A DNA stretch of 38,960 nt, taken from assembly GCA_015680685.1 (NCBI GenBank), contig MNCI01025399.1, forward strand, positions 1-38,960. The letters are read 5' to 3'. The position numbers were made by a program, and so were the translations under genes. This document shows positions 33,553 through 38,960 of the stretch, piece after piece. This DNA comes from Gnetum montanum (Eukaryota > Streptophyta > Gnetopsida > Gnetales > Gnetaceae). The notes beneath the pieces were generated by a model. It did no database searches, had not been told where the DNA came from, and was given only the letters and a program-made list of their open reading frames with translations. The first letter of the stretch is position 1. Each line of letters opens with the position of its first letter.

Positions 33553-33615
33553 GTTATGCAAGGGCATAAAAGACCCGTGCTTACTTTTGGAAGGACCCAC
33601 TTGCACATCTTTTGG
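33553..33615 (+). other. Conserved non-coding block with TGCAAG...CTTGCA ends, element B
   Basis: GTTATGCAAGGGCAT, about 25 bases, then GGAAGGACCCACTTGCACAT. TGCAAG can pair with CTTGCA. Same block as 15788-15850 (A) and 11451-11514 (D). Confidence 0.65.
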
Positions 33616-34316
33616 TTGGGTTAGTTAAGTTCTTTACCCTTAGATATTTTTACAATCAAATTCTTTCTATTTACCCCATCAATGACATCCAATTGTACAC
33701 ATCTTCATAACAGTTTCTAGTGAATTCTTCTTTTTATTGTTGTGAATCCTTATACCCTCTTCAAATATTTCCTTGTATTGAACTTTTTCAAATTTAACGA
33801 ACCACTTAATTTAATTAACCTTATCTATTAGCCTTTCCACTAACACTACTCAAGGAATCAATCAACCACAATCACAACCTGGCCAAGTGTAACCACCAAT
33901 GAGACAAGGCATTTAATAGTTATGTGTTACACATCACTTACTAATTTATGATTTTTTTGTGATTGCAATGGGAAGCATGGACTGGAAGTGGGACTATATT
34001 CACCAAGGATGCAGCAGTACCACACCAATATGATCATTTGTGCTCATTGGATCTCTCCTCTCTCTCTCTCTCTCATTCTTCTGCTACCAAGACATGTTGG
34101 ATGTTAGTGATATCCAAGTTGTTCACTTCTCTTTTCATGAACATCCCATTTTGTAAATATTGTAATTTTGTACACTTGGGCACTCAGAGTCTGTATGTTT
34201 CTTTCAACTGAGTTAGTTTGTTATGTCAATTAATAATCCCATAACTACCCAATATGTTATGTTGTAAAGAACTTGTTCCTCCTCTTCTTCACTCAAGGAA
34301 AAGTTTTCATTCAGTC
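33616..34316 (+). other. Remnant of the ORF2 region and 3' non-coding part of element B
   Basis: CCATCAATGACATCC (about 33678) could be a worn internal-promoter motif. TTTTTTTGTGATTGCA before ATG at 33968 resembles the bases before ORF2 in D (TTGTGATTGTAG/ATG), but the frame (MGSMDWKWDYIHQGC) stops after about 20 codons. After that come a CT-rich microsatellite (34053-34076) and 3' bases shared with A and D (TTGGGCACTCAGAG; CCCATAACTACCCAATATG). ORF2 was apparently deleted between its start and the 3' part. Confidence 0.5.
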
Positions 34317-34325
34317 GTGGGGGTA
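34317..34325 (+). other. Polypurine tract of element B
   Basis: CAGTCGTGGGGGTA ends directly at the 3' LTR start TGATGAGTCACC. The preceding ACTCAAGGAA is shared with A and D. It primes plus-strand DNA synthesis. Confidence 0.85.
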
Positions 34326-35171
34326 TGATGAGTCACCATTTATTTTGGCCACAACATTGTGTACGCAACGTCGAGACCTTGGTCTGATGTCGCATATCTG
34401 ACATCATGGTATATTCCCCAAGTCTATAAATACCACACTTGAGCTTCCGTTTGGAGTTAGTTTATAATTTTAGTTTTAGTTTTTAGTTAGAGTTGCGAAG
34501 CTCATGCCATTTATTTTCCTCAGAGCTAGAATATTTTCTAAGTGCCTATAGAAGGAGTGCAAAATGTGTATGATTCTTTATTCAAGCACTAGTGTACCTG
34601 AGTGCAGCAGTGTGATAGGATAAAAACGAACTCTTTTGACAATCCTTGCAGCACTAAGAATAACTTAATATTTCCTTTATTGCATTTTACTTTCTTGTTC
34701 CTTACTTTAATGCATTTGATTTAGCAATTTATTTCCAATAATTAATGAACACGAGGACAACCACTTTGAGCATTCATATAGTACTTGGTAACCCAGCAAC
34801 GCTTAACATTTGGTAGCCCAACAATGCTATATGTGTTAAAGATGTGTTCAAGAAAGTGGGGCAATTACTTGTGTTAGGCTAGCTAGGCAATAGACATTAG
34901 TTTTCAATCTACTCTACCCTTATTCTTGTTGTAGGCAATTAAATCCATAAAATATAAAATGACAAAAAATTCATATACCTCAATTACACTTAAACCATAC
35001 CCTTGAGCCTCACAAGTGTAGTTGGGAAGACAACGAACATTCTCAACGTCATTTCACTTCCTAGAGAAACTAGTGTACGAGATAACTATAGGTCCACGGA
35101 ATTTGACCAGATCGCATGTAACGCCTTAGTGATTTGTATGGTTGGGTGTAGGGGTATCTCACTACTCATCA
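34326..35171 (+). repeat. 3' LTR of element B
   Basis: Pair of 25139-25989, with scattered, mostly transition differences and a shorter U3 palindrome block (34360-34410). TATA-like CTATAAATACC is at about 34422. Ends CTACTCATCA before the duplication ATTGT (35172-35176). Confidence 0.92.
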
Positions 35172-35176
35172 ATTGT

Positions 35177-35940
35177 GATGATTTTTTCCTTTGCATTTTT
35201 AGGTGAAGAGCTTCTTCTCCCTTAGATAAGTATGCTATATTATTTGTTTTTATTATGTGTTTTGAGTCATTGCTTTATCATGCAACGAGACTTTATCAAA
35301 GTGCTATCATGTTTTCATATCTCATAACTATTTGATCAACATAGAATTGAGTGTTGGTGCAGTGAATAAAGCTTAAGATCTTCCTTTTATCTTTTTGGTG
35401 TTGGTATGCATTTAACATTAAAATATCAAAATATGAGCTTAATTTTCTATCATTAATTAATTGATTTTTAAAAATTATTATTATTATTTACATAATTAAT
35501 TCGTAAGTAGTTAATTATGTGGAGCTATGAGAATTCATCCTTGTTCAAAGAGGTTGTATCAGCATGCTATTGGGTCATCAAGGATGCAACTAAATCTATG
35601 TATGTAATGTTGTATTTGTTCCATAAGAAATTTCTTCACAATTATATATGAGAGATTTGACATTGCACCTACCCCTTAGAGAATTGCAATTCAAGTGTGC
35701 ATTTATTTATCATTTTATTCATAAAATAAAATGCATAAAAATTATAAAATTTTAAATATTTTGATTCCCCACAATGGAAACATAGGTGATCTTCATATTA
35801 TATGTCCAATATGTATTATATTATTTTTTATATTTTTGTGACATAATAATAAAACACAAATAAACTATGTGATTCAGTCATGTTTCTTCTTTTTGTTAAC
35901 GATCGGTTTTTCATACATATTGAATGATACACTCCTTATA
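35177..35940. other. AT-rich stretch right of element B, possible rest of relic C's LTR
   Basis: It begins GATGATTTTTTCC and should continue the sequence cut at 25138, that is, the LTR of relic C. I could not find a convincing LTR end (candidates: CATCA near 35567-35571) or a second copy to compare. The remainder is AT-rich with no gene seen. Confidence 0.35.
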
Positions 35941-38100
35941 GTCTCACCTGAGGGAGCCCCTATTAATAACTAAGCCTTCAAGTATTTGATTTCAAATATA
36001 TTTTGCCTTGCAATAAGCATGTCATAAACATATAAAACCAAACCTATAAATATGTCACTGGCATCAATTTTAAAATACACCATGGTCACATTCACATTTT
36101 TAGAAATTATGGGTCAATGTGAAAGAATCAAACCTCTTGTACCATCACCTAGACAATTTCTTTAGGCCATACAATGACTTCTTATGCTTTTAAACAAATC
36201 CTCCCTCCATTTTTGTACAAAATCTTCTAGTTATTTCGTATACGTTTCCTTAACCAAGTAACTATTGAGAAATGTTGTTTTTTAATCTAATTATTCTAGT
36301 TTCATATCAAATAAAATAACCAAAGCCAACATGATCTAAATAGAAACTAATTTTACAACTAGTAAAAGAAAATTGTGACATGTATACCTTCATTTTATGA
36401 ATAGCCTTTTGCTATCAATCTTACTTTGTACCTATTAATTTTACCATTAGTTATTTCCTTTAGTTTGTAAAGCCATTTACATCTAATAGTTTTTTTACCT
36501 TTTGGAAGCTCTACCAAAACTAATGTTTCATTTTTCTCGAAAGAATTCATCTCCTCTTGCACTGCTTCTTCCTATTTAGAACTAGAAGCATCTTCCATAG
36601 CTTCTTAATGTAAGTCTAATTCTATTCTATATGAAAATAATGCAAGTGTAATATAATCATTAAATTTCTTATGAGGAATGCTTTACTTATGTGGATCTTC
36701 TTAAAGGTTATGCATATATGTCTCTTCATTTGATAAACTTTCCTTAGCTAATTGAAGTTCATTACGTTATCTATGTGAAGATGACTGCATCTAGAACTTA
36801 ACCAACTGATTACTAGTTACATCCTTTCATTCCCATTTAACTTTTACTTACTATTAAATGCTATGAGAGAACTCATGAAAAACTACATCTCTACTATAGA
36901 TGATTTTATTATTAGTAGGATCTCATAATATGCACCCTTTAACATCATCGTCATACCTAGCAAAGATATACTTTCTATATTTGGGATCTAATTGTGTACA
37001 CTAATATTTCAAAATTAGAGTATATGTAGTTCAACAAAAAAACTCTAAGAAAAGAATAATAAAAAAAATGATCTATCCATACCTCTTTTGGAATTTTACA
37101 ATTTGGTGCAATTATTGGTAATTTGTTAACCAAGAAATATACTATTGAAATAACCTTTGCTTGAAACTCCTAACCTAAATTAGCATTACTCATCATGCTT
37201 CTTGCCCTTTCAAGAAGAGTTTTATTTATGTGTTTTGCAACTCTATTTTGCTCAAGAGTACATGCCACCATATTGTCTTTTTTTAATCCCAACTTCTCTA
37301 TAATAATTTTCAAACTTCATAGTTGAACTCTCCTTCATTATATGTTCTTGAATATTTAATTTTTTTGCCTATGTTCTTTTTAATCCAAGTTTTAAATTAC
37401 TTAAAAATACCAAAAACTCTAGATTTATATTTTAGCATACAAACCCGAACTTTCATAGAATAATCATCAATAATGATGACAAAATATAAATTACCTTTAC
37501 TTGATACCTTAGGTGACAGACTTGATACATTTGAATGTATATATCAAGAATATCTTTGCTTTGTTGTATCCCTATCTTAAATTTATTTCTTCATTGTTTT
37601 TCTAAAACACAATGTTCTCAAAATTTCAAATTTTAAAATTTTAAGTTTGAGAGCAACTTATAATTTACAAAAAACTATAATCCTTTTTCATTAATGTGAT
37701 CCAAATGTTGATATCATAAATAAGAAGGATCTTGATTATTAAAAGACGTTGAATTGGTAACAGTTCTATCTATAGCATCTTATAACTTGTAAATAATATT
37801 ATTATATTTATTAGCTTTCACCACTACCAAGGCTTTTTTAATAATTTTCAAAATGCTCTTAAAGAAATTAAATTCTTTTTCAAATTAAATACATGTTTTA
37901 CAACTTTTACTATTTGAACAATACATCAAACATTTTAATTCTAATACTTCCTTTATCCACAATTTTATAGAAATAATCATTACCAAGATAAACAACTCTA
38001 CTATCATATGATATATATTTATGAAACCAATTTCAATGCCAATACATGTAGTTAAAGGCACCAAGATCTGTTGATATCAACTTTCTCATGCCAAGATGAG
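35941..38100 (-). pseudogene. pol: Decayed Ty1/copia pol fragment
   Basis: Read from about 38090 downward: STDLGAFNYM (aspartic protease site region); SYDSRVVYLGND and KGSIRIKMFD (typical copia sequence after the protease site); QHLGHINEKGL (GAG-pre-integrase domain, about 37700); IIIDDYSMKVRV (integrase, about 37475); RTYNEGEF, where the second catalytic Asp has become Tyr; EQNRVAKHINKTLLERARSM (about 37230), the copia QNG.. region with its catalytic Glu replaced; SRDVVFHEF; EEMNSFEKNETLVLVELPKG and KWLYKLKE (RT start, about 36540). Later RT pieces reach about 35990. Gag, RNase H and both LTRs are not seen. It is unrelated to the gypsy elements and heavily mutated. Confidence 0.85.
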
Positions 38101-38871
38101 GCCATGATGAATAAGTTTTAGCCTAATTTTAGTATGATAACCATGGCCTAAATTTATCATGATAACTATGTCCAACATATAGCAATTAAAAATCCTATAG
38201 GTTTTAACCCCGTACAAATTGTTTGGGATGGTAACGTAGTAACCTCAACGGAGCCGAGAATGGCCAGTCTAACGATTAATTTGCAGGATTACAATTTGGG
38301 CGGACTTGGGCTGCGTCAACATGAAATTTATTCAAACCCTTATTTTTCATGAACAATCAGCAATTACTGATTTTTGCCGATAGTTTTAGTTACTGCCAAG
38401 CACTCCCTGAATTTTACGGCAGCCTAGGGAGAATCAAAACCATACGTTGAAAGAAATGGTGGATACCATTTGTTCAAAATTTTCTTCAGGAATCACAGTG
38501 CAGCCGAACGTACATTGATGCAATTTCTCCTTTTCATGTCGGATTACTTTTATTTTATTTTTGCTTTTTTAAAACTGATTAATTAGACTGATTAATCTCT
38601 CTGGAAAACTTTGAATAACCGCCAAACCTGAGAATAATGTCTCTTAATATTACTTTAATAAGATACAAGCATTCCATGTATTATTGTCGTTAATAGTTTG
38701 GTGGTTGTCGTTGAAATAGCCGTTATTATTAACTATATGTACTTTTATAAATTATTTCCTTTACTTGTAAATATAAAAGAAGTCCTTTTGATTAAAAAAG
38801 GAGAAAACGTTAAATATTCTCAGTTATGCCGATTTGGCTTTCACTTTTGTAGTTTTTGTGGGCAGGTTCCA
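38101..38871 (+). promoter_or_regulatory. Apparently unique sequence with a possible host gene promoter
   Basis: From about 38215 the character of the DNA changes: CpG becomes clearly more common than in the repeats to the left, and no retroelement motif is seen. A TATA-like AAATATAAAAG (38769-38779) lies about 100 bases before an ATG at 38872. TTTTTGTGGGCAG (38853-38865) just before that ATG could instead be a splice acceptor. No known regulatory site is identifiable. Confidence 0.35.
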
Positions 38872-38960
38872 ATGGGAGGGGAATTCGCAGAAGTTGAGGC
38901 AGCAGTAGGGGGAAGGGGAGGGAAAATCAGAACTCATAAAGCTTCCCCACAATCTGAACA
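38872..38960 (+). CDS. Possible start of a host gene, running off the window
   Basis: An open frame of 29 codons begins MGGEFAEVEAAVGGRGGK and continues with RTHKASPQSE to the edge without a stop. The purine-rich, Gly/Ala/Glu-rich start and the local rise in CpG look like a plant first exon, and a TATA-like box lies at a suitable distance. It is too short to assign to a family. It could also be an internal exon, or chance. Confidence 0.35.
   Translation, partial: MGGEFAEVEAAVGGRGGKIRTHKASPQSE

Larger units (their letters stand above)
25139..35171 (+). mobile_element. Element B: Ty3/gypsy (Athila/Tat-type) LTR retrotransposon lacking ORF2
   Basis: B starts TGATGAATCACC and ends CTACTCATCA, with duplications ATTGT at 25134-25138 and 35172-35176. 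It is 10,033 bp with LTRs of 851 and 846 bp, a primer site, gag, protease, RT, RNase H, integrase, a long 3' non-coding part and a polypurine tract. It is the best preserved pol here but carries stops and frameshifts and has lost integrase catalytic residues. ORF2 is missing except for its probable start, which explains why it is shorter than A. Confidence 0.93.

Noticed and set aside
34053-34076. CT microsatellite as a regulatory GAGA element
   Set aside because: Simple repeats are common in such DNA, and the region lies in the remnant of a deleted ORF2; there is no support for function.
35177-35600. A defined right end for the LTR of relic C
   Set aside because: No paired LTR, target duplication or primer site could be found; CATCA near 35570 alone is not enough.

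Overview
The window looks like intergenic DNA from a very large, repeat-rich plant genome. It is AT-rich, has very few CpG, and is made of LTR retrotransposons nested in one another with their reading frames broken mostly by C-to-T and G-to-A changes. A gymnosperm such as a conifer is my best guess, but this is inference; no host gene identifies the species.

Layout. Four related Ty3/gypsy elements of the Athila/Tat type can be delimited to the base by their TGATGA...TCATCA ends, 5-bp target duplications, tRNA-Asp-type primer sites and GTGGGGG polypurine tracts. Element A (73-21466, + strand, duplication ATTAC) is the frame. Its pol is split by element D (6740-14414, - strand, duplication CATGT). 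Its second open reading frame is split by a solo LTR of the D family (17024-17932, - strand, duplication GTCTC). To the right is an older relic, C (21472-25138). Its presumed 3' LTR is split by element B (25139-35171, + strand, duplication ATTGT). Beyond B lie AT-rich DNA, a decayed Ty1/copia pol on the - strand (about 35941-38100), and a CpG-richer, apparently unique stretch that ends in what may be the first exon of a host gene (38872 to the edge).

How the parts work together. The A/B/D family has the order LTR, primer site, gag, protease, RT, RNase H, integrase, a polypurine run at the very end of pol, a long conserved non-coding stretch, an internal promoter-like block, a second ORF of about 930 codons, a 3' polypurine tract and the LTR. 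The second ORF (here ORF2) has an N-terminal part that resembles the Athila ORF-1 / putative plant transposon protein type, a long coiled-coil-like middle and a conserved C-terminal block. It survives in A and D, was lost from B, and may be represented in C. D has no pol at all: its gag joins in frame to the last codons of pol, so it looks like a non-autonomous derivative that kept gag and ORF2. The most interesting signal is that the block upstream of ORF2 in A and in D repeats the U3 palindrome type and TATA box of that element's own LTR, which suggests a dedicated second promoter evolving in step with the LTR.

No element is intact. I see no rRNA, tRNA, CRISPR array or bacterial-type feature.
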